Shown piece by piece: positions 21,066 through 30,456 of a stretch of DNA of 35,011 bases (position 1 is its first letter; every line of letters begins with the position of its first letter). The stretch covers positions 1 to 35,011 of the forward strand of contig JAJZBR010000015.1 in assembly GCA_021798795.1 (NCBI GenBank), given 5' to 3'. The notes beneath the pieces are model-generated. The model was given only the letters and a program-made list of their open reading frames with translations, was not told where the DNA came from and made no database searches. Origin of the DNA: Pseudomonadota bacterium. GTDB taxonomy: Bacteria > Pseudomonadota > Gammaproteobacteria > JAKAQQ01. Position numbers and translations under genes: made by a program.

Positions 21066-22103
21066 GTGAAACGGTTGTTGCCCAGGAAAATCCTTCTGAT
21101 CCGAAACGACCGGCTAGGTGACTTCGTCCTGGCCTGGCCAGCCTTTGCGCTTCTGAGAATGGCCCTGCCCGACACTGAAATCGAAGCACTGGTACCTGCC
21201 TATACGGCACCCCTCGCGACGATTTGCCCCTCGATCGATCGAATTCGGATCGAAGAGCCACCATTTGGACGGCTGAGCGACACCAAACGGGCCAGCCTGA
21301 TCCTGGGAGCAAGTAGGCCCGACTGGGCTGTGGCATTTGTCACGCGCCTCCCGCTAGCCATCGCCCTCTGGCGATCTCGTATCCCGGATCGATTGGCGCC
21401 GGCGACCAAGATTGACCAATTTTTTTACAACCACACTCTGCGCCAGCGCCGCTCGCAGTCCCTGAAACCGGAATGGGTCTACAACGTCGAGCTGGCCCGG
21501 TATGCGCTCACGCTTTGGGGGTGTCCGATTCCATCACTTCCGAAGCCTCCCTATCTCCGGTTGGATTCGGCTATCGTACAAAAATGCCGGGCTGCGTTTT
21601 TGGAGCAAGAAGCTATCCGAGGATCTCAAAAACTGGTCTTCCTCCATCCCGGGCACGGTGGTTCGGCCAGAAACTGGACGCCGGATGAGTATGCTTATCT
21701 CGGAGAGAGGCTTCTCGAAGACCCCCGGATCACGCTTGTGATCACGGCGGGACCGACTGAAGAGGAGTTGGCTAGGCGTGTGCAGGACGCCATACCCACT
21801 CGCGCCCGAGTGCGGATTTATGTTTCTCGGCAAGGGATGATCCGCTTTGTCGAACATCTTGCTTTTGCAGATCTCTGGATCAGCGGTTCGACTGGGCCTC
21901 TGCATCTCGTGGGCGCCCTGAACCGCGCCACCGTTGCATTTTATCCACCTCACCCTTCGGCCCGTGCGCTTAGGTGGGAGACGATTAACGATGAGAAAAA
22001 CCGCCTTGCAATTGAATTGGGAAACACGGGTCACGCACGGACACAACTCGATCGAGCAGCAGAACTCATCCGGAGACGTTTTTTGACCGCAGACGGTATC
22101 TGA
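21066..22103 (+). CDS. Glycosyltransferase family 9 protein (ADP-heptose:LPS heptosyltransferase-like)
   Basis: KILLIRNDRLGDFVLAWPAFALLRMALPDTEIEALV, VFLHPGHGGSARNWTPDEYAYLGERL, LWISGSTGPLHLVGALNRATVAFYPP. The track ORF starts at 20970 inside manC; the GTG at 21066 is the likelier start. Confidence 0.85.
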   Translation: MKRLLPRKILLIRNDRLGDFVLAWPAFALLRMALPDTEIEALVPAYTAPLATICPSIDRIRIEEPPFGRLSDTKRASLILGASRPDWAVAFVTRLPLAIALWRSRIPDRLAPATKIDQFFYNHTLRQRRSQSLKPEWVYNVELARYALTLWGCPIPSLPKPPYLRLDSAIVQKCRAAFLEQEAIRGSQKLVFLHPGHGGSARNWTPDEYAYLGERLLEDPRITLVITAGPTEEELARRVQDAIPTRARVRIYVSRQGMIRFVEHLAFADLWISGSTGPLHLVGALNRATVAFYPPHPSARALRWETINDEKNRLAIELGNTGHARTQLDRAAELIRRRFLTADGI

Positions 22104-22848
22104 GCCAAAGTTCCGCATATTTGATGAATGTGGAGTGCGCGGACAAGACCGCCAGCAGAAATCCCTCGGGCCCGTCAAGGAATCCACCGCGCAGAACATA
22201 CATACGTGAAAAACAGCCCAGCGCATGCCAGAGCCCCTGTCCAAGAGTTGCATGGCTGCCCTTCCGTTCCCGTTCGGTGGCCCATTCCCTCGCGTACAGC
22301 GCGGATTTGGAGAGATACTGAGTCAGATTTTGATAGCTATAGTGGAGGAGGGGGTGGTTGAGCCGCTCGATTCGAGAAGACGGATGGGGCACAAGCCGTT
22401 CGTGGACGCGCGCATCGTCATAGTGGGCTGACTCGCGGGCATAGAGACGGGCATTGAGATCAGGATACCAACCGCCATGCAGGATGAATCGGCCAAAGAC
22501 AGCCGTCATCCGCGGAATCTCGAAAATCCGAACCCCGGAACGTTCGGCTTCACTGATCGCTCCTCGAATCTCGCGAGCCAGATCTGAGCTGACGCGCTCG
22601 TCGGCATCCACCATCAAAAGCCAGTCGCCGTGAGCCAAAGCCTCTGCCCGCCGACGTTGCACGCCGAACCCCTGCCAGTCGGGCAGCACAACCACGCGCG
22701 CACCAGATTTTTGAGCGATCGCTACGGTCCGGTCTTCACTGCCACCGTCGATGAGCAGTTTTTCATCTGCGAAGTCGAGACTATCGAGACACGCTTGGAT
22801 GTTTTCGGCCTCATTCCGGGCAATCACGATTGCGCTCAGGGTGGGCAC
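22066..22848 (-). CDS. Glycosyltransferase family 2 protein (WaaE/KdtX-like LPS core glycosyltransferase)
   Basis: PTLSAIVIARNEAENIQACLDSLDFADEKLLIDGGSEDRTVAIAQKSGARVV, WLLMVDADERVS. Likely GTG start at 22848 with GGAGA upstream; the track ORF starts at 22944. Confidence 0.87.
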   Translation of the reverse strand: MPTLSAIVIARNEAENIQACLDSLDFADEKLLIDGGSEDRTVAIAQKSGARVVVLPDWQGFGVQRRRAEALAHGDWLLMVDADERVSSDLAREIRGAISEAERSGVRIFEIPRMTAVFGRFILHGGWYPDLNARLYARESAHYDDARVHERLVPHPSSRIERLNHPLLHYSYQNLTQYLSKSALYAREWATERERKGSHATLGQGLWHALGCFSRMYVLRGGFLDGPEGFLLAVLSAHSTFIKYAELWLRYRLRSKNVSG

Positions 22849-22919
22849 AGGAGGTCTCCAGCCGGGGTCGAGTGAGCATACCCTAAAATGAACTGGGCTT
22901 CTGCCTTGGATTGAGATGC

Positions 22920-22939
22920 ATTCCGTTTTAAAATGGAAT
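22920..22939. repeat. 20-bp near-perfect palindrome ATTCCGTTTTAAAATGGAAT
   Basis: Read directly; only one symmetric base pair deviates from perfect dyad symmetry. Lies between the divergent starts at 22848 (-) and 22971 (+). Confidence 0.6.
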
Positions 22940-22970
22940 CCCACCTGATAGGTGATGCGGATATCTTCTC

Positions 22971-23291
22971 ATGCCACGCCACCGTCTTATGGTATTCCAG
23001 CTTTCTTCGGATCACCAGACCTCACAGAATGTGTTTGGCCATTGGATCCGAGCGTTCCTGATCCTGGTTTTTGTAACCTTCCTTCTGTTTCTGATCTTCA
23101 CGATTGGCTGGTTGATACTCCTTTTTATGGCGTTGGCCTCGGTACCGTTCCTCATACGTACCTGGCTTTCAAGCTGGAAACTGAGACACCGCTCCGTGCC
23201 GGAAATGGAGGCCTCTGGCAGCCGGACCCTGGATGGAGAATGGAAGCAGATTGAGGAACACTCAATCAAAGACGATGAATCGAGACCGTGA
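22971..23291 (+). CDS. Small membrane protein, unknown function
   Basis: 106 aa with a long hydrophobic stretch (AFLILVFVTFLLFLIFTIGWLILLFMALASVPFLI). Overlaps the next ORF by 4 nt, consistent with translational coupling. Confidence 0.65.
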   Translation: MPRHRLMVFQLSSDHQTSQNVFGHWIRAFLILVFVTFLLFLIFTIGWLILLFMALASVPFLIRTWLSSWKLRHRSVPEMEASGSRTLDGEWKQIEEHSIKDDESRP

Positions 23292-23767
23292 AGGCAATCA
23301 TTCAGGCTTGCCGAAATCGAGTTGGAGGTCGCTGGGTATCCGGAAAGAGTTTGGCGTGGATGATCACTGCCGGGATTATCCTGATCGGCGCTCTGACCAT
23401 CGCCTGGTCGGTCATGCGGGCAGCTCAACCTGAGGGTCGTTTGGTCATCTGGATTCCGCGACCATTAACATCGAAGCGCCTGCTCATGGCTGTGGCACGT
23501 ACGCAAAATATTATGATTCATACGGCTATCCACGAGGTCAAGGTTTCAGAAGCCCTTGCCTCCCGTCACTTCGGGGAACTGCTTGCAATTCATCTTGGTG
23601 CGAGAATTGTATGGACGGTGTATAAAAACCGGATGGCACTTGTCCGGATGAGTTGCAGTGGACACGTGATCTGGGTCATCAATCAGCCGCCTCATCTCGT
23701 CCCTGGTTTTAAAGTCAGGCAGATGGATGGGATTTCATTTTTTTCCCCTATCTGTCGGCGACCGTAA
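23288..23767 (+). CDS. Membrane-anchored protein of unknown function, GTG start
   Basis: 159 aa with one N-terminal TM (LAWMITAGIILIGALTIAWSVM). 4-nt overlap with the preceding ORF. Confidence 0.6.
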   Translation: MKAIIQACRNRVGGRWVSGKSLAWMITAGIILIGALTIAWSVMRAAQPEGRLVIWIPRPLTSKRLLMAVARTQNIMIHTAIHEVKVSEALASRHFGELLAIHLGARIVWTVYKNRMALVRMSCSGHVIWVINQPPHLVPGFKVRQMDGISFFSPICRRP

Positions 23768-23780
23768 TCAGCAATACTGA

Positions 23781-24092
23781 TCAGTCGATGCCAATCTCTA
23801 CCTGCCCATCTCGGATACGGACCGGGAAGGTCTGAATTGGTAAGTAGGCAGGGGGTGCCACGACCGCACCCGTCCGGAGATCAAAACGTGCGCCGTGACG
23901 TGGACAGGTGATCGTACAGCCCTCGATGGGGCCACCTGCCAGCTCGCCTCCATCGTGGGTGCAAATGTCCTCAACCGCGTATAGTTCACCCTCGATGTCG
24001 AAAACGGCTACAGCAGTCGTTGCGAGCTCTAAAACGGCATAGCCATCCTGTTTGAGGCTCTTGATTGAGCAGACCGTGCGCCAGTCGGTCAA
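23781..24092 (-). CDS. Rieske [2Fe-2S] ferredoxin (non-heme iron oxygenase ferredoxin-like)
   Basis: 103 aa with Rieske motifs CTHDGGELAGG and CPRHGARFDLRTG. Last gene of the SUF cluster. Confidence 0.92.
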   Translation of the reverse strand: MTDWRTVCSIKSLKQDGYAVLELATTAVAVFDIEGELYAVEDICTHDGGELAGGPIEGCTITCPRHGARFDLRTGAVVAPPAYLPIQTFPVRIRDGQVEIGID

Positions 24093-24093
24093 C

Positions 24094-24639
24094 TCAGAGC
24101 ATCCCGGTTTGCAGGCGGGCTGCGTCGCTCATCATGCTCCAGCTCCAAGGTGGGTCGAATACCAGTTCGACAGCGACATCTTTGATCCTTGGGATCTCGA
24201 GTAGGCGTTCGCGAACATCCTGCGTGAGCATCCCACCCATACCACAGCCGGGCGCAGTCAATGTCATGCGGATTTTAACTCGATAACTGGTTTTGTCCAT
24301 ATCTTCAAGTAAACAATCATATACAAGACCTAAATCAACGATATTAATAGGTATTTCAGGGTCAAAACAGGTTGATAACTGTTTCCAGACCAAAGCCTCC
24401 AACTCTTCTCGTGTCGCGGTTTCGGAGACGACCAGCGGCGCGGGCAAGGTCTGCCCGATCGCGTCGGCATCGCGTCCGTCAATACGAACGAGGTTGCCAC
24501 CGACGTAAACCGTGAAAGACTGTCCCAGTGCTTGGGTCAGGGACCCTTCTGTTCCTTCCGGGACGACTACTGAGGTACCGGCCGGTATCAACGTGGCTTC
24601 ACAGGCACGCCGAAATCGGACGGGGTCACTCGTCCGCAT
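24094..24639 (-). CDS. sufT: Fe-S assembly protein SufT (DUF59/PaaD-like)
   Basis: 181 aa; FDPEIPINIVDLGLVYDC plus TLTAPGCGMGGMLTQDVRERLLEIPRIKDVAVELVFDPPWSWSMMSDAAR. Confidence 0.9.
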   Translation of the reverse strand: MRTSDPVRFRRACEATLIPAGTSVVVPEGTEGSLTQALGQSFTVYVGGNLVRIDGRDADAIGQTLPAPLVVSETATREELEALVWKQLSTCFDPEIPINIVDLGLVYDCLLEDMDKTSYRVKIRMTLTAPGCGMGGMLTQDVRERLLEIPRIKDVAVELVFDPPWSWSMMSDAARLQTGML

Positions 24640-25099
24640 GTGTTTCCATTTCAGTTGTGATCGGCGCGTGCCGGTTTAGCAGCGCAGCCTGTAAGGTATG
24701 CCAGGGTAGCGTCGCGCATTTGACGCGCGCAGGATACTGGCGTACCCCTCCCAAAGCTTCTAGCTTGCCCAGTTCTGGATCAAGGGGGGAGGTGGCAGAG
24801 TTTTGTGTGAGATAGTGGTGAACCTGCTGAAATAGTGAAGCCGCATCAGCGAGTGTCAATCCTTTGAGACGTTCAGTCATGAGTGAAGCGGATGCTGTTG
24901 AAATGGCGCATCCTGACCCTTCGAACCCGACATCCTGGATACGATCATCCTCAACATTCAGATAAAGTGTGACCTTATCGCCGCACAGCGGATTGAAACC
25001 TTTTGCTTCGTGGCTGATGTGAGCCGGTTTCCTGAAGTTCCGTGGGCTGCGATTATGCTCTAGGATAATATCTTGATAAAGCGCTAACAGATCACTCAT
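24626..25099 (-). CDS. sufU: SUF system NifU-like scaffold/sulfurtransferase
   Basis: 157 aa; LYQDIILEHNRSPRNFRKP, NPLCGDKVTLYLNVEDDRIQDVGFEGSGCAISTASASLMTERLKG, VKCATLPWHTL. Confidence 0.94.
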   Translation of the reverse strand: MSDLLALYQDIILEHNRSPRNFRKPAHISHEAKGFNPLCGDKVTLYLNVEDDRIQDVGFEGSGCAISTASASLMTERLKGLTLADAASLFQQVHHYLTQNSATSPLDPELGKLEALGGVRQYPARVKCATLPWHTLQAALLNRHAPITTEMETHADE

Positions 25100-26355
25100 G
25101 GCTGAAACAATTTCCAGGTTTTTTCAAGCGCGGTCGCCAGAGTATCCACTTCCTCGTAAGTGTTGTAGAACGCGAAAGAAGCACGTACCGTCGCCGGAAC
25201 ACGATAGTGTTCCATGAGCGGCATGGCGCAGTGATGCCCTGCCCGAACGGCAATGCCAGATTGATCCAAAACGGTACCGATATCATGCGGATGGATTCCT
25301 TCCATCACAAAGGAAACAATTGAAGCGCGTTTGAGCGGTTGACCGATCAGCTGGATTCCTGGTGTCTCAAGTAAGCGCCGAAGCGCATAAAGTTCCAGGT
25401 TCTCCTCATAGGCGCATATGGCCGGGTAGCCAATGCCCTGAACATATCGAATGGCCTCGGCCAGTCCAATCGCTTGGGAAATAGGCGGGGTGCCTGCTTC
25501 GAATTTATGTGGCGGCTCCGCATAGGTTGTGTGCTGAAAACTAACAGATGTGATCATGTCGCCTCCACCTTGCCAGGGAGGGAGGCGGTCGAGCCACTCG
25601 CGTTTTCCGTAAAGCACCCCAACTCCTGTGGGGCCATAGATTTTATGCCCTGAAAAAACGTAAAAATCACAATCCAGGGCTTGGACATCGACAGCGATAT
25701 GCGGGGCAGCCTGTGCACCATCGACGAGTACCGCAGCACCATATTGGTGCGCCAAGGCAATGAGTGGCGGGAGATTGTTGACGGTACCGAGCGCGTTGGA
25801 AACATGGGTGATCGCAAGAATCCGGGTCCGGGGTCCAAACAGTTTGACGGCAGATTCGTAATCGAGATCTCCGCTCTCCTGAATCGGGATGATTTTGAGT
25901 CGCGCGCCGGTCCGTTCGCAGAGAAACTGCCAGGGAACAATATTCGAGTGATGTTCCAGTTCGGTCAGTAGGATCTCGTCATTGGGTTTGATCTGATCAT
26001 GCCCCATGATATTAGCGATCATATTGATGGATTCGGTCGCGTTTCGCGTAAAAACGATCTCAGACGGGGACTGTGCATTCAGGAACGTTGCGACTGTTTC
26101 TCGTGCGCTTTCATAAAGGGAAGTGGCGACTTCGCTCAAGGCATGCACGCCTCGATGGATATTGGCATTCTGGCTTTCATAGTATTCAGCCATTGCCTGT
26201 ATGACGGCACGTGGTTTTTGTGTCGTGGCAGCATTATCAAGATAGACGAGTGGTCTGCCGTGAACACGCTGATTCAGGATCGGAAAATCCATCCGGATGG
26301 ATCCCATATGCTGCTTCAAATCCAGTGTTTTCTTGGCTTGAATCCAGGTTGCCAT
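25096..26355 (-). CDS. sufS: Cysteine desulfurase SufS
   Basis: 419 aa; VYLDNAATTQKPRAVIQAMAEYYESQNANIHRGVHALSE, FSGHKIYGPTGVGVLYGK, IAVRAGHHCAMPLMEHY. Confidence 0.97.
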   Translation of the reverse strand: MATWIQAKKTLDLKQHMGSIRMDFPILNQRVHGRPLVYLDNAATTQKPRAVIQAMAEYYESQNANIHRGVHALSEVATSLYESARETVATFLNAQSPSEIVFTRNATESINMIANIMGHDQIKPNDEILLTELEHHSNIVPWQFLCERTGARLKIIPIQESGDLDYESAVKLFGPRTRILAITHVSNALGTVNNLPPLIALAHQYGAAVLVDGAQAAPHIAVDVQALDCDFYVFSGHKIYGPTGVGVLYGKREWLDRLPPWQGGGDMITSVSFQHTTYAEPPHKFEAGTPPISQAIGLAEAIRYVQGIGYPAICAYEENLELYALRRLLETPGIQLIGQPLKRASIVSFVMEGIHPHDIGTVLDQSGIAVRAGHHCAMPLMEHYRVPATVRASFAFYNTYEEVDTLATALEKTWKLFQP

Positions 26356-26356
26356 G

Positions 26357-27625
26357 CTAACTCTCCTCTAGTTTCGCAAGAATCCCGTCCACATTGCTCC
26401 GCCAGTGCGCGCGAATGGTCTCCGACGGGATGCCCGCTAAAAACTCCTCTGTGAACCCTGTAATCAGGATATGCCGGGCCTGACGCTGGTCAATACCACG
26501 TGAACGCAAATAGAACAGCGTATCCTGATTTAGCTCGCCGCTCGTAGCACCATGTGTGCATCTGACGTCGTCGACCCCAATTTCAAGTTCGGGACGGCTC
26601 ATGGCGCGCGCACTGGAATCCAGCAAAAGATGATGATTGTTCTGGGCAGCTTCACTACCCTTCGCTTCAGGGCTGATTCGGATGTGTCCACCGTAGATAC
26701 TGGTCGCGCGGGCTCCGACTACCGAGCGGATCCGCTGCGTGCTTTGCGTCGCTGGGGCGGCGTGGACCAGGCGGGTTTGGTGGTCATGGTGTTCCCCTTT
26801 CGAAAGAAGCGAAAGGACATCCAACTGGACACGCGACCCTCTTCCTTTGAGCATGATATCGTGTTCATGGCGAAGCAGAAAGCCGCAGCCATCATACTGG
26901 AAGGATTGATAGGTACTATCTGTTGACAGGTGCGCTGCAGTCAGGCTGACTGCACGAGTAGAAGGATCCCCGGTCTGTTCCAGATAATGAGTCAACGCTG
27001 CCTGCTCGCCCAGGTGGATTTCCGTTATGGAGTTGATCATGCGCGAGGGCGGGTTGACTCCACTCGGGGGTTGGCTCAAGCCGTCCGTCCAGACATGACG
27101 CTCCATGACATGGGCATTCGCTCCGGCACCTAAAAGAATCAGAACTCGCGGAAATGCTGCGGTCGTGCCAGGTGAGAGCATCAGGGTGAGTTCGATCGGC
27201 TCTGAAAGGCAACGACCTGGAGGAATGTAAAGAAATATCCCGTCACGGAAAGCCCCCGTATTGAGTGCCGTCAGTTGGCGGGTCTGTAACCCGGCCATCT
27301 TTCCAAAAAATGTTGTGACAAGATCAGCGTGTTCGGAATACGCACAAGCGAGCGACATGAGTGACCATTGCCGTGTCCGCTTGAGCGGTTGCCAGTTTGT
27401 CCTGTGATCGAACGCTGTGCGAATGACCGGCGTGGGTAGAGTGATCCCGTCCGTTATATTGAAGGCGGATTTGCGGGTATATTTCCATGATTCATCGCGG
27501 ATCAGGGGTCGATCTGAGGAAGACCATGGGCGAGCGGCATGATGGGTATGTTCCAGCCACGTCCGCCAGTTCGTTTGACCGGGTTCGAAAGAAGTCAGAA
27601 CAGGTTCCAGTCGATTTTCCATCAT
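26357..27625 (-). CDS. sufD: Fe-S cluster assembly protein SufD
   Basis: 422 aa; SESWKYT-like DESWKYT, SIYGGHIRISPEAKGSEAAQNNHHLLLDSSARAMSRPELEIGVDDVRCTHGATSGELNQDTLFYLRSRGI. Confidence 0.95.
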   Translation of the reverse strand: MMENRLEPVLTSFEPGQTNWRTWLEHTHHAARPWSSSDRPLIRDESWKYTRKSAFNITDGITLPTPVIRTAFDHRTNWQPLKRTRQWSLMSLACAYSEHADLVTTFFGKMAGLQTRQLTALNTGAFRDGIFLYIPPGRCLSEPIELTLMLSPGTTAAFPRVLILLGAGANAHVMERHVWTDGLSQPPSGVNPPSRMINSITEIHLGEQAALTHYLEQTGDPSTRAVSLTAAHLSTDSTYQSFQYDGCGFLLRHEHDIMLKGRGSRVQLDVLSLLSKGEHHDHQTRLVHAAPATQSTQRIRSVVGARATSIYGGHIRISPEAKGSEAAQNNHHLLLDSSARAMSRPELEIGVDDVRCTHGATSGELNQDTLFYLRSRGIDQRQARHILITGFTEEFLAGIPSETIRAHWRSNVDGILAKLEES

Positions 27626-28380
27626 GCGCGTTGCGGCTCGAGAAGCCAGTCGTAGCCGCGTTTCTCCAATAGACGGGCCAGGTCCGCATCGCCAGACTGG
27701 ACGATACGGCCATTCACGAGGACGTGTACCCGGTCGGGCACGACATAGTCAAGCAGGCGCTGATAATGCGTGACCACAAGGAATCCGCGCTCCCGATCCC
27801 GCATGGCATTAATCCCACGTGCCACCACCTTGAGTGCATCAATATCAAGACCGGAATCTGTCTCATCGAGGAGAGCAAGGCGCGGCTTGAGCAATTTCAT
27901 TTGAAGAATCTCGTTCCGTTTCTTTTCGCCTCCTGAAAATCCGTGATTGACGAATCGCTCAAGCAATTCAGGTTTCATTTCCATTGCGAGAAGTTCCGAT
28001 CGAAGAACACCCAAAAAATCGACTGCGTCAAGCTCGGGCTCGCCCCGAGCCCGGTTGAGTGCGTTTACGCTCGCTCGAAGAAAATACGCATTGCTGAGCC
28101 CGGAAATTTCAACAGGGTACTGAAAAGCGAGGAAAAGACCTTGTCTGGCTCGTTCTTCGGGTGCCCGGCTCAGCAAGTCCTTGCCTAGGAAAAGTGCTTG
28201 ACCATCTGTCACCTGATACGGTTCTGCTCCTGCGAGCGTTTGAACGAGGGTACTTTTCCCCGAACCGTTCGGTCCCATGACGGCATGAACTTCACCGGGT
28301 GGAACGTCCAGGTTGATACCCCGAAGAACCATCTTGCCTTCAATCGCGACGTGGAGGTTACGAAGTTCTAGAAGATTCAT
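27622..28380 (-). CDS. sufC: Fe-S cluster assembly ATPase SufC
   Basis: 252-aa ABC ATPase; Walker [10 protein letters not shown], signature [36 protein letters not shown]. Confidence 0.98.
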   Translation of the reverse strand: MNLLELRNLHVAIEGKMVLRGINLDVPPGEVHAVMGPNGSGKSTLVQTLAGAEPYQVTDGQALFLGKDLLSRAPEERARQGLFLAFQYPVEISGLSNAYFLRASVNALNRARGEPELDAVDFLGVLRSELLAMEMKPELLERFVNHGFSGGEKKRNEILQMKLLKPRLALLDETDSGLDIDALKVVARGINAMRDRERGFLVVTHYQRLLDYVVPDRVHVLVNGRIVQSGDADLARLLEKRGYDWLLEPQRA

Positions 28381-29891
28381 CCGACAGCTCCTTCTAGACT
28401 GACCGATAGCAGTTTTTGGGCTTCAACAGCAAATTCCATCGGCAACTTGAGGAAGACTTCGCGGCAAAAACCGTTGACAATGAGACCCACGGCATCCTCC
28501 TCTGAAAGGCCCCGTTGCCGACAATAAAAAATCTGGTCGTCAGAGATTTTCGAAGTCGTGGCTTCATGCTCCGCTCGAGCCGATCCATTTTCAACCTCAA
28601 TCATGGGGAAGGTATCGGCCTCCGCATCGGGTCCCAGAATCAAGGAATCGCACTGGGTATAGTTTCTGGCGTCCCGGGCGTTACGCCCGAGATGCACAAG
28701 GCCTCGATACGCATTTTTGCCATGGCCTGCTGAAATGCCTTTCGAGAGTATGGTGCTCTTTGTTCCGCGACCCAGGTGAATCATCTTGGTGCCCGTGTCA
28801 GCCTGCTGGAAGTTTCGTGCAACCGCAACAGAATAGAACTCTCCCACAGATTCATCGCCCCGCAGGATGCAGCTCGGGTATTTCCAGGTAATCGACGATC
28901 CGGTTTCGACCTGGACCCAGGAAATATGGGAATGCGCACCGCGACATTCACCTCGTTTGGTTACGAAATTGTAGATGCCACCGACACCCGATTCATCTCC
29001 TGGGTACCAGTTCTGTACCGTGGCATAGCGAATCTCAGCGTCTTCCAGCGCGATGAGTTCAACCACTGCGGCATGAAGCTGGTTTTCATCTCGCATGGGA
29101 GCGGTGCATCCTTCGAGATAACTCACGCTTGCGCCCTCATCTGCGATAATCAGGGTACGTTCAAACTGTCCGGTTTTGGCAGCATTGATACGAAAGTAAG
29201 TCGATAACTCAAGCGGGCAACGCACACCTTTCGGGATGTAGACGAAGGAACCATCTGTAAATACAGCCGAGTTGAGGCTTGCGAAAAAATTATCGGTGGG
29301 CGGAACAACCGTACCCAGATGGGTCCGAACGAGATCCGGATAGTTTTGAATCGCTTCTGATATGGGACAAAAAATCACACCCGCACGGGCCAATGTTTCC
29401 CGAAAAGTGGTTGCGACCGACACGCTGTCGAAAACGGCGTCTACCGCCACACCTGCGAGTGCGGCTCTTTCGTGAAGCGGGATGCCAAGCTTCTCATAGG
29501 TTTCGAGAAGTTTGGGGTCGATTTCTTCGAGCGATGTGGGGCCTGACTTTCTGGATTTGGGCGAAGAATAATAGGAAATCGCCTGGTAGTCGATTGGTTC
29601 GTAATGTGCAATGGACCAATGTGGTTCTCTGATCTTGAGCCAATGTCTGAATGCGGCCAGCCGCCACTCCAGCATGAAATCCGGCTCATTTTTCATGCGT
29701 GAGATCTGCTTGATCACATTTTCATCGAGGCCAGGGGGGAAAGTCTCCTGTTCGATGTCCGTGACGAATCCTGCTGCATAAGGTTGATGGAGTAAAGATT
29801 CGATCTGCCGGTTAGAAGTAGACAAAGTTATTGCCTCGGTTCGATTGGAATCGGATTCAGCCGCCCATCCTGATGGTTCGGATCGGTTCAC
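28377..29891 (-). CDS. sufB: Fe-S cluster assembly protein SufB
   Basis: 504 aa; [79 protein letters not shown]. True start may be an internal TTG near 29825 (TTG TCT ACT TCT AAC). Confidence 0.96.
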   Translation of the reverse strand: MNRSEPSGWAAESDSNRTEAITLSTSNRQIESLLHQPYAAGFVTDIEQETFPPGLDENVIKQISRMKNEPDFMLEWRLAAFRHWLKIREPHWSIAHYEPIDYQAISYYSSPKSRKSGPTSLEEIDPKLLETYEKLGIPLHERAALAGVAVDAVFDSVSVATTFRETLARAGVIFCPISEAIQNYPDLVRTHLGTVVPPTDNFFASLNSAVFTDGSFVYIPKGVRCPLELSTYFRINAAKTGQFERTLIIADEGASVSYLEGCTAPMRDENQLHAAVVELIALEDAEIRYATVQNWYPGDESGVGGIYNFVTKRGECRGAHSHISWVQVETGSSITWKYPSCILRGDESVGEFYSVAVARNFQQADTGTKMIHLGRGTKSTILSKGISAGHGKNAYRGLVHLGRNARDARNYTQCDSLILGPDAEADTFPMIEVENGSARAEHEATTSKISDDQIFYCRQRGLSEEDAVGLIVNGFCREVFLKLPMEFAVEAQKLLSVSLEGAVG

Positions 29892-30327
29892 TTTCCTCGT
29901 GTGCCCGCAAGGGTGGCAGTGGGAGAGGGGAGGGCACGAGATCCGCGAGGGTCATATGCGAAAGTGCTTCTTTGAGCATATAGTTGATGCGTCGCCAAGG
30001 CGGGCTTACGGCACAAAACTCCTGGCGATGACAACGGTGGTTTGCAAATCCGCATTCGATTACTGCAATTTCACCTTCAAGCGCTTCCAGAATCTCGAGT
30101 GCGGTGATTGATTCCGGTGAACGCGTCAGTCGATAGCCGCCATGTGAGCCACGCTGGGACTGGAGTAGTCTTGCGTGGACCAGAAGTTTGAGGAGCTTGC
30201 CTACCGTCGCATACGAAAGCTTTGTTGATTGAGAAAGCTCTGTCGCGGTTAACCACGGCTCGCTCCGGCTGGCCATAGCGGCCAAGAGGACGGTTCCATA
30301 ATCAGTCAACTTTCGGATTCTCAGCAT
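29857..30327 (-). CDS. Rrf2 family SUF regulator (IscR-like)
   Basis: 156 aa; [19 protein letters not shown], winged-helix [29 protein letters not shown], and three clustered cysteines [14 protein letters not shown]. Confidence 0.93.
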   Translation of the reverse strand: MLRIRKLTDYGTVLLAAMASRSEPWLTATELSQSTKLSYATVGKLLKLLVHARLLQSQRGSHGGYRLTRSPESITALEILEALEGEIAVIECGFANHRCHRQEFCAVSPPWRRINYMLKEALSHMTLADLVPSPLPLPPLRAHEESEPIRTIRMGG

Positions 30328-30350
30328 GATTGGTGCTAATTGCGATATAA

Positions 30351-30363
30351 GACTATTTTAGTC
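30351..30363 (-). promoter_or_regulatory. Predicted Rrf2/IscR type-1-like operator upstream of the SUF regulator
   Basis: Perfect dyad GACTATTTTAGTC (complement GACTAAAATAGTC) 24 bp upstream of the regulator ATG. Matches the core GACTRWWWYAGTC of the E. coli IscR type 1 consensus. Confidence 0.72.
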
Positions 30364-30456
30364 CAATTGAATGCCTTTGTGGCAGTCAAGGTTGAGATGG
30401 GTGAGTGGGAGTGGTTGCCAGGGGCGAATATCCCCGAAGTCTCTATGGGTGGGAGC

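Noticed and set aside
21534-22253. 239-aa minus-strand ORF
   Set aside because: Overlaps the well supported GT9 and GT2 genes in other frames.
23767-23782. Short inverted repeat ATCAG-CAATA-CTGAT between convergent genes
   Set aside because: Stem of only 5 bp and no T tract, so too weak to call a terminator.
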